Positions 27,078 to 35,555 of a stretch of 64,000 nucleotides of DNA are shown one piece after another (within the stretch, counting starts at the first letter, position 1; each line of letters opens with the position of its first letter). The DNA comes from Alphaproteobacteria bacterium (GTDB lineage: Bacteria > Pseudomonadota > Alphaproteobacteria > UBA8366). The stretch lies in assembly GCA_009377445.1 (NCBI GenBank), contig WHUA01000010.1:62001-126000 (forward strand), in the 5' to 3' direction. The translations under genes were made by a program, and so were the position numbers. Under the pieces are notes generated by a model that was not told the origin of the DNA, did no database searches, and was given only the letters and a program-made list of their open reading frames with translations.

Positions 27078-27716
27078 TCAGGAGCCCTTCGGTTTTCCCC
27101 AGATTTCCTCGAGGCGCTGCGCCCGGCCGCAATTCCATTTGTAGAATTTGTAGCGTAGCGGGCTCTCCTGGTGAAAATTCTGGTGATACATCTCCGCCGG
27201 GTAGAACGGTCCGAGACGCTCGATTTCCGTCACGACATGCTTGCCCAGGCGCGCCCCGACGGCCGCCTTCGACTTCTCCGCGGCCACATGCTGCTTCTCC
27301 CCGCTGTAGAAGATGGCGCTGCGGTAGGAGCCGCCGCGGTCGCAGAACTGCCCGCCGCCGTCGAACGGATCGATATTGCGCCAAAACACGTCGAGCAGCG
27401 TCTCGTAGGAAACCTTGACCGGGTCGTAGTGGACCAGGACCGCCTCGGCATGCGCCGTCCCCCCGGCCGACACTTCCTCATAGGTGGGATTCGCGATCGT
27501 CCCGCCGGTGTAGCCCGAGGTCGTGTCGTTCACCCCCGCCACCTTGTCGAAGGCCTCCTCGACGCACCAGAAGCAACCGCCGGCAAAAACGGCGGAGCGA
27601 AGCTCCTGTCCGGCCAAGGGCTCCTGCGCGACGGCGGCTCCGGACAACAGCGCCGCCGCCACGCCCAGAGCTGCGGCCAGAGCCGCGCCCAGAACCGTCA
27701 ACGTCTTGCAAGGCAT
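27078..27716 (-). CDS. msrA: peptide-methionine (S)-S-oxide reductase, exported form
   Basis: 212 residues with an N-terminal signal peptide ending near GAAVAQ, so periplasmic. The start ATG 27716 follows GGGAGGAAGG; a longer in-frame start upstream is not supported. The catalytic motif GGCFWC and the GYTGG segment are intact. It reduces methionine-S-sulfoxide in proteins. A resolving Cys may lie in KWNCGRAQR near the C-terminus. An exported MsrA fits repair of oxidised envelope proteins. Confidence 0.92.
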   Translation of the reverse strand: MPCKTLTVLGAALAAALGVAAALLSGAAVAQEPLAGQELRSAVFAGGCFWCVEEAFDKVAGVNDTTSGYTGGTIANPTYEEVSAGGTAHAEAVLVHYDPVKVSYETLLDVFWRNIDPFDGGGQFCDRGGSYRSAIFYSGEKQHVAAEKSKAAVGARLGKHVVTEIERLGPFYPAEMYHQNFHQESPLRYKFYKWNCGRAQRLEEIWGKPKGS

Positions 27717-27869
27717 GCCTTCCTCCCGATCTCGCAGTCCGGCCCATCGTGCCGCTATCGCGGCGTCATGGAAAGGCCGCAATCGCCGGCTCAGCCGGCC
27801 CGCCCGGAACTGCGCCCGGCACGGCCCGTTTACGAGGAGAGCGCCGCACCCGACAAAAGGAGATATCCG

Positions 27870-28082
27870 TTGGAGAACCAGACATACAAGATCGTCGAAA
27901 TCGCCGGCTCATCGGCCGAGAGCATCACCGGCGCCATCAAATCGGGACTCGCCAGCTCCGCGGAAAGCATCCGGCAGCTTCGATGGTTCGAAGTGACGCA
28001 GATTCGCGGCCACATCACCGATGGCGAGGTCGGACATTTTCAAGTCGTCATGAAAGTCGGCTTCGCCGTCGAGGGCGAATGA
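27870..28082 (+). CDS. dodecin-family flavin-binding protein (TTG start)
   Basis: 70 residues, exactly dodecin size, read from TTG 27870 behind AGGAGATATCC. The sequence has the family pattern: YKIVEIAGSS, the flavin-stacking Trp in LRWFEV (about 39), RGHI, and GHFQVVMKVGF with Gln about 58. Dodecins form hollow 12-mers that store flavin or CoA. No other start gives the family N-terminus, since the next in-frame ATGs lie in the spurious longer frame. It is divergent from the exported MsrA. Role here: flavin buffering, inferred. Confidence 0.88.
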   Translation: MENQTYKIVEIAGSSAESITGAIKSGLASSAESIRQLRWFEVTQIRGHITDGEVGHFQVVMKVGFAVEGE

Positions 28083-28224
28083 GGCGTTCGCGCGAATTTT
28101 TTGCGCCATCGGATTGCCGCCGGGCCGCGCCGTACCAGTTAGAGAAAGAGGACGGAAGCAAGACCGGCAAACGGTGTATCATCGATGCGGCTGCATCGTC
28201 TTTGCGGGAAGCGGGTAGATCGGA

Positions 28225-28659
28225 ATGAAATACGTTTGCGACGCGCGTGACGGCAAGACCTGGTTTCGGATCGAGACGGAAACTGAAGCGGCGCGGGAAT
28301 CCGCGCTTTTGGACCATGCGGTCGAGAAGCATTTCCGGCGGCACAGGGACCATGCGGCGAGCAGCTTCAAGCCGGCGTCGACGGTTTACATCGAGCAGAA
28401 CATCGGGCTCGATTCGCATATTCAGCGCGAAATGCCGCTGTTCCTGACGCTGCGCGATCACGACGGCAACGGCCTTGCCACGGCGATGCTGCCGCCCGGC
28501 GGCGTCGACAACGCGAACTTCCAGATCATCATCGTCGGCGCGGCCAACCGCGATCCCTACACGGAGCATGGCGAAGCCATCCGCGCCCTCGGCGAGCATT
28601 TCGACCTCACCCTCGACCGCGAGTGGTGCTATCCGTACCGCAATAAGCCCTATCAATAG
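28225..28659 (+). CDS. conserved-looking protein of unknown function
   Basis: 144-residue soluble protein starting MKYVCDARDGKTWFRIETE. It has a helical N-terminal half and a strand-rich C-terminal half (LFLTLRDHDGNGLATAMLPP). No signal peptide, membrane segment or known motif was recognised. It is preceded by a purine-rich stretch (GGGTAGATCGGA). It is convergent with the lipoprotein gene, 8 nt between stop codons. Function not assigned. Confidence 0.72.
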   Translation: MKYVCDARDGKTWFRIETETEAARESALLDHAVEKHFRRHRDHAASSFKPASTVYIEQNIGLDSHIQREMPLFLTLRDHDGNGLATAMLPPGGVDNANFQIIIVGAANRDPYTEHGEAIRALGEHFDLTLDREWCYPYRNKPYQ

Positions 28660-28667
28660 CCGGCAGG

Positions 28668-29384
28668 CTATCGGGCTTCGCGCCGGGCGAGAATCGTCCG
28701 CCCCGCTGGATCCGACAGCACCAGCGCCCCATCGGGGCGAATCCGGAAGCCTTCCGCAGCGCCGAGGATGTCGAGGAACGCAGCCTCCTGCTTCATCAGC
28801 GCGGGCGCGCACGCCATCCGTGTCGCGCGTATCGGCCCGACCTTGAGCCGGTCGCCCGTCATCTCGTAACCGGCGCCATAGCCGTTGCATCCGGCTTTGC
28901 CCGAGAGTTGGCCAGCCGGCGCGAACTTCATCGTCACGCGCGACCGGTCGACGATGCCCTTGCCGGAGATATCCTCGACGACCCATTCGGTGTTCCGCAC
29001 GCTGGCGGCGGCGGCGGAAGCGATGTCCGGCTTACCGAGCTGCCGGCAGGTCGGATAGGTTTGTCCGCCGATTTCCAGGATGGCCTCGCGGCCCTTGTTC
29101 CAGAAAAGGACCGGGCGGTTATCGGATAGCCCCTCGAAACGGGCGCCCGAACCGGACCGGACTTGCTTAAGCTGGAAACGTTCGTCGCCGAGACGAAGGT
29201 CGAGCGCGTCTGCCTCGAACCGCGTGTGGGCAATTTCCCGGCCGCAGGAAAACGTCGCTTCGCGGGCCGGCGCGGCGATCTTATCCGGCGACATCGCCCG
29301 GTCGGGCGTCGCCGGTGCGCAGGCGGTCGCGACCAGCAGCGCCGCACAGGTGGCGAATGGAATGCGGAACGGGGGCTTCTTCAT
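28668..29384 (-). CDS. putative lipoprotein with MliC-like and META domains
   Basis: 238 residues. The signal peptide ends in a lipobox-like ATAC, so lipidation near Cys22 is likely. Residues about 44-115 resemble MliC (FSCG ... VLFWNKGREAILEIGG), a lysozyme inhibitor fold. Residues about 128-235 form a META/HslJ domain (NTEWVVEDISGKGIVD ... GKAGCNGYGAGYEM ... MACAPALMKQEAAFL), with the signature AGCNGY. It is probably an envelope stress protein. It lies 12 nt downstream of the guanidinium exporter gene and may share its transcript. Confidence 0.85.
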   Translation of the reverse strand: MKKPPFRIPFATCAALLVATACAPATPDRAMSPDKIAAPAREATFSCGREIAHTRFEADALDLRLGDERFQLKQVRSGSGARFEGLSDNRPVLFWNKGREAILEIGGQTYPTCRQLGKPDIASAAAASVRNTEWVVEDISGKGIVDRSRVTMKFAPAGQLSGKAGCNGYGAGYEMTGDRLKVGPIRATRMACAPALMKQEAAFLDILGAAEGFRIRPDGALVLSDPAGRTILARREAR

Positions 29385-29396
29385 CGCAGCCTCCTG

Positions 29397-29714
29397 CTAT
29401 GGCGACGAGAGCTTGAGCCCGACGATACCCGCCACGATGAGGCAAATGCAGGCGAGACGCAACGGTTCCGCCGATTCGCCGAAGAGGATTATCCCCAGAA
29501 CGGCGGTGCCCGCCGTGCCGATGCCGGTCCAGATCGCATAAGCGGTGCCGAGCGGCAACGTGCGGAGCGCCAAGCCCAGCAGCAGGATGCTGACGACCAT
29601 CGCAACCACGGTCGCAAGCGACGGCCAGAGCCGCTGGAAACCCTCGGTATACTTTAGCCCGACGGCCCAACCGATCTCGAAAAGCCCAGCGACGACAAGA
29701 ACAGCCCAAGCCAT
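29397..29714 (-). CDS. sugE: SMR-family guanidinium exporter (Gdx/SugE)
   Basis: 105 residues, the exact SugE/Gdx length, from ATG 29714 ([21 protein letters not shown]). Four membrane segments are visible, with the conserved Glu in TM1 (LFEIGW). A longer frame to 29750 would start inside the riboswitch and is rejected. GGAG stands 7-8 nt ahead of ATG 29714. The upstream guanidine-II riboswitch makes guanidinium export the likely function rather than quaternary ammonium efflux. It works as a dual-topology dimer in the inner membrane, exchanging guanidinium for protons. Confidence 0.93.
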   Translation of the reverse strand: MAWAVLVVAGLFEIGWAVGLKYTEGFQRLWPSLATVVAMVVSILLLGLALRTLPLGTAYAIWTGIGTAGTAVLGIILFGESAEPLRLACICLIVAGIVGLKLSSP

Positions 29715-29734
29715 TTCCAACTCCATCTCTGGAA

Positions 29735-29785
29735 ATGGGGCCGTCCCCATCCGATTTGTGCGGAAGCGGCAGGGTCGTCCCCGCC
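29735..29785 (-). promoter_or_regulatory. guanidine-II (mini-ykkC) riboswitch
   Basis: Two small hairpins lie upstream of the exporter on the same strand. The first, 29785-29768, has GGCGGGG and CCCTGCC arms around an ACGA loop. The second, 29750-29735, has ATGGGG and CCCCAT arms around an ACGG loop. Paired stem-loops with ACGR tetraloops just before a ribosome site are the defining form of the guanidine-II riboswitch. It should raise exporter expression when guanidinium binds. Confidence 0.88.
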
Positions 29786-29903
29786 ATGGCCGATATGGGA
29801 CCGGCCTCGCCGGAGGTCAAGCAGCCGGCGGCCGGATTTCACCCCTGCGTGCCTCGTGCACTAGAATTACGGCGGATGCGGCCACTGCCATAGGAGGACA
29901 GCC

Positions 29904-30746
29904 ATGACGCTCGCCAAGACGCTCGCCATCACGCCCCTGTCGGACGCGCTCGGCGCCGAAGTCACCGGGATCGACCTGCGCGAACCGGTCGACAAGGCCG
30001 ACGCCGCCAGGATGGAGCAGGCGCTGACCGAGCGGCTGGTCCTCGTCATCCGCGACCAGAAATTCTCGCCCGATCAATATCTTGCGGCGCTGCGCCTGTT
30101 CGGGAACACCATGCACCAGCACCTGACGGGGCTGCTGATGAAGGATCACCCGGAGATCGCGGTGCTCGACAGCCGGCGCACCAAGGCGGCGCCGGACGGC
30201 GTATATGCGCCGATCGGATCGCGCGACTGGCATACCGACCACACGAATCACGCCCGGCCGCCGAAGATCACGGCGCTCTACGCCGTGAAGCTGCCGAAAT
30301 CCGGGGGCGACACCGGCTTCGCCAACATGCAGCGCGCCTACGACAGCCTGCCGGCGGAGGAGCGCGACGCGCTCGGCAAGCTGAAGACCGTCAGCAAGAT
30401 CGAGGACCGCGAGTATGTGAGCGCGGAAGACCGGAAGAAATACGGCGTGCCGCAAACCCACCCGCTGATCCGCACGCATCCGGTTTCGCGCAAAAAGGCG
30501 ATCTACGTCCATCCCGGAAAGCTCGCCCGTATCGAGGGCATGGAGCCGGAGGAAAGCCTCGATTACGTCAACGGCCTGCTCGATCGCGTCATCACGCCGG
30601 ATGTCACCTACCGTCACAAATGGCGGACCGGCGACATGCTGCTGTGCGACAACCGCGCCGTCCTGCACATCGCCCATCGCGACTACGACCCGGCGGAAGG
30701 CCGCGTCATGCACCGGGTGCTGCTGGAAGGCGACGTGCCTTTCTAG
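29904..30746 (+). CDS. TauD/TfdA family dioxygenase
   Basis: 280 residues with a strong AGGAGG site ahead of ATG 29904. The iron ligands are WHTDHTNH (His-x-Asp) and the distal His in LHIAHRDYDP; the 2-oxoglutarate Arg is likely in RVMHRVLLEG. The family hydroxylates alkyl sulfonates, aryloxy acids and similar substrates. Compared with the other copies here it has shorter loops and a distinct core (FANMQRAYDSLP), so it belongs to a different subgroup. It stands alone, followed by palindromic repeats. Confidence 0.91.
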   Translation: MTLAKTLAITPLSDALGAEVTGIDLREPVDKADAARMEQALTERLVLVIRDQKFSPDQYLAALRLFGNTMHQHLTGLLMKDHPEIAVLDSRRTKAAPDGVYAPIGSRDWHTDHTNHARPPKITALYAVKLPKSGGDTGFANMQRAYDSLPAEERDALGKLKTVSKIEDREYVSAEDRKKYGVPQTHPLIRTHPVSRKKAIYVHPGKLARIEGMEPEESLDYVNGLLDRVITPDVTYRHKWRTGDMLLCDNRAVLHIAHRDYDPAEGRVMHRVLLEGDVPF

Positions 30747-30820
30747 GGGAACGATGGTTGCCACAGACACGCCCACTGCTGTCCGGTTTAGCAAACGATT
30801 GAGCGGATACGCCCGAGCGC

Positions 30821-30984
30821 ATGGACTCGCGGAACAAGTCCGCGAGTGACGATTTTATTTATAACCAAACACTTACTGTCATTGCCGCACTTGTTGCGGC
30901 AATCGACGGACGGGTGCCGGCGCCGCATCGATTTATGAATCTAAATAAAAATCGTCCCACTCCGGCTTGACCGGAGTGTCCATG
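30821..30984. repeat. three variable-stem palindromic repeats
   Basis: Copies at 30821-30852 (CTCGCGGAACAAGTCCGCGAG), 30878-30909 (GCCGCACTTGTTGCGGC) and 30953-30984 (ACTCCGGCTTGACCGGAGT) lie between convergent genes. Spacers are AT-rich. Each stem differs yet is self-complementary. Confidence 0.8.
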
Positions 30985-30994
30985 GCAACCAAGC

Positions 30995-32386
30995 CTACGC
31001 CTTCGCCACCGTCAGCGCGATCAGCTTCGCCGCCTTGTCCAGTCCGTCGAGGGTGCGGCAGGCGGCGATGAGGTCCTCGTACTGCGCCTTCGGGATCGGG
31101 ATGCCGGGGATGATCTCGCGGATCCGCCGCGCTTCCTCGTCGAAGTCCCAGATGAACTCGCGGCCCGTCCCCGCCCGCGTCACGCTGCGGCCGTCCTTCA
31201 GGTGGATCGTCACCGTCGGGCCGAACAGCGTCTGGCGGTGCGACGGGACGATCGTCACCCGCTGCATCAGCTCCAGCACCGCCGGCGGGTCGGCCGGCCC
31301 GTATCCGTGCTCCACGAACTTCAGCAGCGGGAAGCCGCGCTTCACCACGCCGTAGGCGGAATAATACTGCGTGCTGCCGACGCCGGGCGCGCGGCTCCGC
31401 ACCGGAAAGGCCGGGCTCGGATACTCCGTCTCGAGCCAGTTCGCCACCGCCTCGATGCGGTCCACGTCTTCCGGCGCGATGTCGTGCTCCGCGCACAGCG
31501 CCGCCGTCACGTCGACATGGGCGATGTTGTAGCCCGCGGTCGAGTAGATGCGGTAGAGCGTCTCGAGGAACATCCAGTCCTTGCCGAGACCGGCAGTGAT
31601 CTTGTCCAGGCTGGCCTTGTTGTCGGCGGTGAAGCTGTAGGTGAGCTTCCCCGCGTTGTTGCCTGTATACGCGTGATAAAACCCGGCTTCGCCTTCCAGC
31701 ACCGTCTCGCCGCCGGGCGTGCCGTTGCGCGCCATCGCCACGGCCAGCAGCGCGTTCCGCACCGCCCCGCCCTCGCGCAGCGACTTGCCGCCGCTGCGGA
31801 TGCCCTCGAGGTTGCCGCTGGCAAGATTGACGCATTGCGCGATCGTGCCGTGGATCTGGCCGGCGTCGAGGCCGCCGATTTTTGCCGCCGCAATCGCCGC
31901 GCCGAAGATGCCGAACACGGGCCCGGCGTGGAAGCCGCGCGACATGACGGTCGGGATGAAGTCGGCCGCCATGCGCAGCATCACCTCGTAGCCCGCGACG
32001 ATGCCCGTGACGTAGTCCTTGCCGGATGCGCCCTCCATTTCGGCCGCCATGAGGCCCGCCGGCAGGATGGCGCAGCCCGGATGGGTGAGCATGCGGAAGG
32101 TATCCCACTTGCCGCCCGCGAAGATCAGCTCGGAATTCACCAGGCAGGCGCCGGCCTTGGTGAGCTTGGCGCCGTGCACCAGCACCGTGGCCACGCCGCC
32201 GCCGCCCGTCTCCTCCTCGCGCATCATCTCGAGGGCCAGGTCGGTCTCGGGCCGGCCATAGCCGAGCAGCGCGGACGACAGGCCTTGCAAGGTGAGGCCC
32301 TTCGCCCGGTCGACCACTTCCGCCGGCAGGTCCTCGTATGTGAGCGCGGCCACCCAGCCGGCCAGTTGTCTGCTCATCGACGCCAT
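30995..32386 (-). CDS. MmgE/PrpD family protein
   Basis: About 463 residues from ATG 32386 (MASMSRQLAGWVAAL); GGGG precedes it, and further in-frame starts exist upstream. It matches the MmgE/PrpD family (2-methylcitrate dehydratase and relatives such as itaconate/cis-aconitate decarboxylases and immunoresponsive-gene-like proteins). Typical segments: GGKWDTFRMLTHPGCAILPAGL, TGIVAGYEVMLRMA and RRRxLFGP-type loops. Most members away from a prp operon have unknown substrates, and no prpBC genes are present. It diverges from a sensor kinase gene. Confidence 0.86.
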   Translation of the reverse strand: MASMSRQLAGWVAALTYEDLPAEVVDRAKGLTLQGLSSALLGYGRPETDLALEMMREEETGGGGVATVLVHGAKLTKAGACLVNSELIFAGGKWDTFRMLTHPGCAILPAGLMAAEMEGASGKDYVTGIVAGYEVMLRMAADFIPTVMSRGFHAGPVFGIFGAAIAAAKIGGLDAGQIHGTIAQCVNLASGNLEGIRSGGKSLREGGAVRNALLAVAMARNGTPGGETVLEGEAGFYHAYTGNNAGKLTYSFTADNKASLDKITAGLGKDWMFLETLYRIYSTAGYNIAHVDVTAALCAEHDIAPEDVDRIEAVANWLETEYPSPAFPVRSRAPGVGSTQYYSAYGVVKRGFPLLKFVEHGYGPADPPAVLELMQRVTIVPSHRQTLFGPTVTIHLKDGRSVTRAGTGREFIWDFDEEARRIREIIPGIPIPKAQYEDLIAACRTLDGLDKAAKLIALTVAKA

Positions 32387-32580
32387 GTTCCATCCCCCGG
32401 ACATTGTTGTCGTCCACGCAAGCGCCGCTGCGCCGGCGATCGAAAGAAATCGTCCAGCAAGATCGTCCAAGACAAGCCGGCTCTTGTAAAGCCGGGCGTC
32501 CGCCGGCCGGCGCCGGGCATAGCGGCATACCGCCTGCCGTTAGGCGACGGTTAACCTCGATTCCCTATGCTGGGCGGGCG

Positions 32581-34302
32581 GTGACAGCAACCGCGCCGGG
32601 AAACGGGACCTTGCATATCGGCCGCCATCGACCCGATCCAGACCGTCCGGCGAGCCGCGGGTGGCGCCGTCGCGCCGCCCTCCTGCTCGCGCTGACCTTC
32701 TGCGCCTGCCCGCATCAACTGGCGGCGCAGGATCGCGCGTTTCGCGTCGGCGTCTACCAGAACTCGCCGAAGATCTACTTCGACGCGGCCGGCCGGGGCC
32801 AGGGTTTCTTTCCGGCGCTGATCAACGCGATCGCATCGGAACAGGGCTGGACCGTCAGCTATATTCCCTGCCTGTGGGTCGAATGCCTGGACATGCTCGA
32901 GGCGGGCGACATCGACATCATGCCCGACGTCGCGAAGTCGCCCGAGCGGCAAGCGCGTTTTCAGTTCAGCAACGAAGCCGTGTTGACGAGCTGGTCCTAC
33001 CTGTACGTTCCCGGCGGCACGAAAGTCGACGACATCAGCGACATCGACGGACGCCGCGTCGCCGTCCTGGAGGGGAGCATCCAGCACCGGAACCTGCTCG
33101 CCCTCATCCGCACGAAAGCCATGTCGACGATCATTCTGCCGACGAGCTCGCAGCACGCGGTCCTGCAAGCGGTCGCCGACCGCCGCGCGGACGTCGGAAT
33201 CGTGAACCGGTATTTCGCCCTCGCCAACGAACGCGGCTTCCCGTTGAAAAGGACGGAGGTGATCTTTTCGCCCACGGCCGCCTATTTCGCCTTCCACGAC
33301 GGCGTCGCCCACGAGATCATCGGCAACCTCGACATCGCGGTCGCGGCGCTCAAGTCGGACCCCGGCTCGATCTATTACGCGCTGGTCGACGAATGGCTCA
33401 GGCCGCCGGCCCCGGCGGCGGTCCCGTCCTGGGTCTACTGGCTCATCGGCGGTCTCGGCGCGATGCTGGCCGCAAGCCTCGGCATCAACCACTACATGCG
33501 CCACCGAATCGCGGCAGGCACGGCCCAGCTTCGCGCGGCGATGGAGGAGGCGACTGCCGCCAATCGCGCGAAGTCGGCGTTTCTCGCGAACATGAGCCAC
33601 GACCTGCGGACGCCGCTCAACTCCATTATCGGCTTTTCCGACGCGATGAAAGGGCAGCTCTTCGGGCCGCTGGGCGACGCCCGCTACGCCGAGTATGTCG
33701 GCAACATTCATCGCAGCGGCCAGCACCTCGTCAACCTCGTCAACGACATTCTCGATCTGTCGAAGATCGAGGTCGGCAAGTACGAGATCTCCGAGGCGTG
33801 GATCGACGTACCGGCGGAGCTGCGCGACGCTCAGTCGCGGTTCCTTGCCGGCAAGCATGCCGCGGGTGCCGCCGGCCCGCGCATCGGGCTGGCCGCCGGG
33901 GCGGGCAGGCTGTATGCGGACCGGCGCGCCGTCATCCAGATCGTCGACAACCTGCTGTCGAACGCGATCAAGCATGCGGGCGCGGGCGCGCAGATCACAG
34001 CGGGCTGGGAAATCGGGCCCGACGGCAGAGGCGACCTCTACGTGTCGGATACCGGAAAGGGCATCCCCGCGGGCGACCTGCCCCGCATCTCGGAGCCTTT
34101 CTTCCAGGGAACCGGCAGCCGCGCCCAGCAGCCGCTCACCGCCCGCAACTTCGCCGGAATGGGCCTCGGCCTCAGCATCGTCTCGCAGCTCGCCGCCATC
34201 CACGACGCCGCATTGCTGGTCGAGAGCACGGAAGGCAAAGGCTCCACCTTCACGATCCGCTTTCCCCGTCACCGCATCGAGCGCCAGCGCAAGGCATCCT
34301 GA
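32581..34302 (+). CDS. sensor histidine kinase with fused periplasmic solute-binding domain
   Basis: 573 residues from GTG 32581; the frame extends upstream, so the start is tentative. After an N-terminal signal/anchor (about 30-50) comes a family 3 solute-binding domain (about 54-270, FRVGVYQNSPKIYFDAAG), one membrane helix (about 287-305), a coiled linker, the dimerisation H-box (MSHDLRTPLNSIIGF) and an ATPase domain with N-box (QIVDNLLSNAIKH), G1 (VSDTGKGIP) and G2 (GMGLGLS). It should sense a small ligand directly in the periplasm. No response regulator is adjacent. Confidence 0.9.
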   Translation: MTATAPGNGTLHIGRHRPDPDRPASRGWRRRAALLLALTFCACPHQLAAQDRAFRVGVYQNSPKIYFDAAGRGQGFFPALINAIASEQGWTVSYIPCLWVECLDMLEAGDIDIMPDVAKSPERQARFQFSNEAVLTSWSYLYVPGGTKVDDISDIDGRRVAVLEGSIQHRNLLALIRTKAMSTIILPTSSQHAVLQAVADRRADVGIVNRYFALANERGFPLKRTEVIFSPTAAYFAFHDGVAHEIIGNLDIAVAALKSDPGSIYYALVDEWLRPPAPAAVPSWVYWLIGGLGAMLAASLGINHYMRHRIAAGTAQLRAAMEEATAANRAKSAFLANMSHDLRTPLNSIIGFSDAMKGQLFGPLGDARYAEYVGNIHRSGQHLVNLVNDILDLSKIEVGKYEISEAWIDVPAELRDAQSRFLAGKHAAGAAGPRIGLAAGAGRLYADRRAVIQIVDNLLSNAIKHAGAGAQITAGWEIGPDGRGDLYVSDTGKGIPAGDLPRISEPFFQGTGSRAQQPLTARNFAGMGLGLSIVSQLAAIHDAALLVESTEGKGSTFTIRFPRHRIERQRKAS

Positions 34303-34416
34303 GCGCGCCCCGCCCCGGCCGCCGAGTCCCGGCCGCCGCAAAGCCGGTTGGCGAGGCCGCCGGAGTTTGAGATAGTTGGGCTTCCGCCGCGACGCCAGGA
34401 AAGGGAGTCCGCAACA

Positions 34417-34863
34417 ATGAAGATGAAGTATCTCCACACGATGGTCCGCGTCTCCGACCTCGAAAAGTCCCTGGACTTCTACTGCAACAAGCTCGGCATG
34501 GTGGAGACGCGCCGGACGGAGAGCGAGAAAGGCCGCTACACGAACATCTTCCTCGCCGCCTCCCGGGACGAAGGCATGGCGCGCGACACCAAGGCGCCGG
34601 TGGTCGAGCTGACCTACAACTGGGATCCCGAGGCCTATACAGGCGGGCGCAATTTCGGCCACCTCGCCTACAGCGTCGAGAATATTTACGCGCTGTGCCA
34701 GAGCCTGATGGATGCCGGCATCACCATCAACCGGCCGCCGCGCGACGGCCGCATGGCCTTCATCCGCTCGCCCGACGGCATCTCGATCGAGCTGCTGCAG
34801 GACGGCGCGGCCCTGCCGCAGCAGGAGCCCTGGGCGTCGATGCCGAACACGGGAAGCTGGTAG
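34417..34863 (+). CDS. gloA: lactoylglutathione lyase (glyoxalase I)
   Basis: 148 residues from ATG 34417. The four metal ligands are visible: His in YLHTMV, Glu in VELTYNW, His in FGHLAYSV and Glu in SIELLQ. The N-terminal phrase [11 protein letters not shown] is characteristic. It converts the methylglyoxal-glutathione hemithioacetal to lactoylglutathione. The extra C-terminal tail ([16 protein letters not shown]) is common in alphaproteobacterial members. It stands alone. Confidence 0.93.
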   Translation: MKMKYLHTMVRVSDLEKSLDFYCNKLGMVETRRTESEKGRYTNIFLAASRDEGMARDTKAPVVELTYNWDPEAYTGGRNFGHLAYSVENIYALCQSLMDAGITINRPPRDGRMAFIRSPDGISIELLQDGAALPQQEPWASMPNTGSW

Positions 34864-34906
34864 GGGCGCCGCGACTTCCGCTCCGCCGCAAGGGGGAGAA
34901 ATCACA

Positions 34907-35097
34907 TTTGAGGGTGTTCGCGGCGAATGGGACAAGCGGGGTGCGTGCTTCGTCCCTCGACAAGCTCGGGATGAGGAGGCTCAGCATGAGGTTCTTTTCT
35001 CATTGCCATGAAGATTCACCCTCATTCTGAGCTTCCTCATCCCGAGCTTGTCGAGGGACGAAGGACGCACGGCATTTGTGCAAGATATGCAGATGCG
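34907..35097. repeat. copy 2 of the composite dispersed intergenic element
   Basis: The counterpart of 11951-12096. The first 47 bp differ at only a few positions. Its inner hairpins differ: this copy carries CCTCGACAAGCTCGGGATGAG arms nested with GGCTCAGCATGAGG. It also ends in GTGCAAGATA and a G-rich tract. It follows the 3' end of gloA. No coding capacity was seen. Confidence 0.7.
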
Positions 35098-35523
35098 ACT
35101 GACCTACCCCACAAGAGGGGAGGAGTTTTTGCGGGTTTCGCAGCGACACCGAATGTTTTGCCTACCCGCATCGAAGTTTGGATTGCCACCGCGTGCTCGC
35201 GTGGCTACTCTGCCGTGTGGAACCGGCGTTCGTTCGGGGATTGTCGAATTTGCTCGACTTCAAACGCTCTGCTTGAAGGGCGCCCTGAGAACGGATCGCG
35301 ATAGGATGTCGCGCATGCATCGGTTACTGACCAATGCGGTGAAGTCGCAGTTCCGGCAAACCACGCCGGAGGCTGGTGACGCGCGCGCAATTCCCAGCAT
35401 ACTTCGACGGCCGCCGACCGGTTCCATGGCGTCCGATTTCCTGAACGATCCAAAGCAACTTGAACTGAACGGGAGAAAGAAGCGCGGGTGAAACGCGACG
35501 TCGGTCCCATTGCACAAACGAGT
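35098..35523. other. 426-bp intergenic region upstream of ABC importer
   Basis: No convincing gene was found. An open frame at 35048-35491 starts inside the repeat element and has no known motif. Base composition is a little less GC-rich than in neighbouring genes. Its last part should hold the promoter of the ABC operon. Confidence 0.4.
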
Positions 35524-35541
35524 TCCGGGCAAAGACCCGGA
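35524..35541 (+). promoter_or_regulatory. stem-loop in the ABC operon leader
   Basis: A perfect hairpin with arms TCCGGG and CCCGGA around CAAAGA lies 14 nt before the ATG of the binding-protein gene, just 5' of GGGAGG. It could modulate access to the ribosome site or stabilise the message. Confidence 0.45.
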
Positions 35542-35555
35542 CAAGGGAGGAAACA

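Noticed and set aside
30821..30984. Regularly spaced hairpins as a CRISPR array
   Set aside because: Repeats differ in stem sequence, alternate in orientation and also occur singly and in pairs elsewhere.
35048..35491. 147-codon plus-strand ORF before the ABC operon
   Set aside because: It begins inside a dispersed repeat, has no family pattern and no ribosome site.
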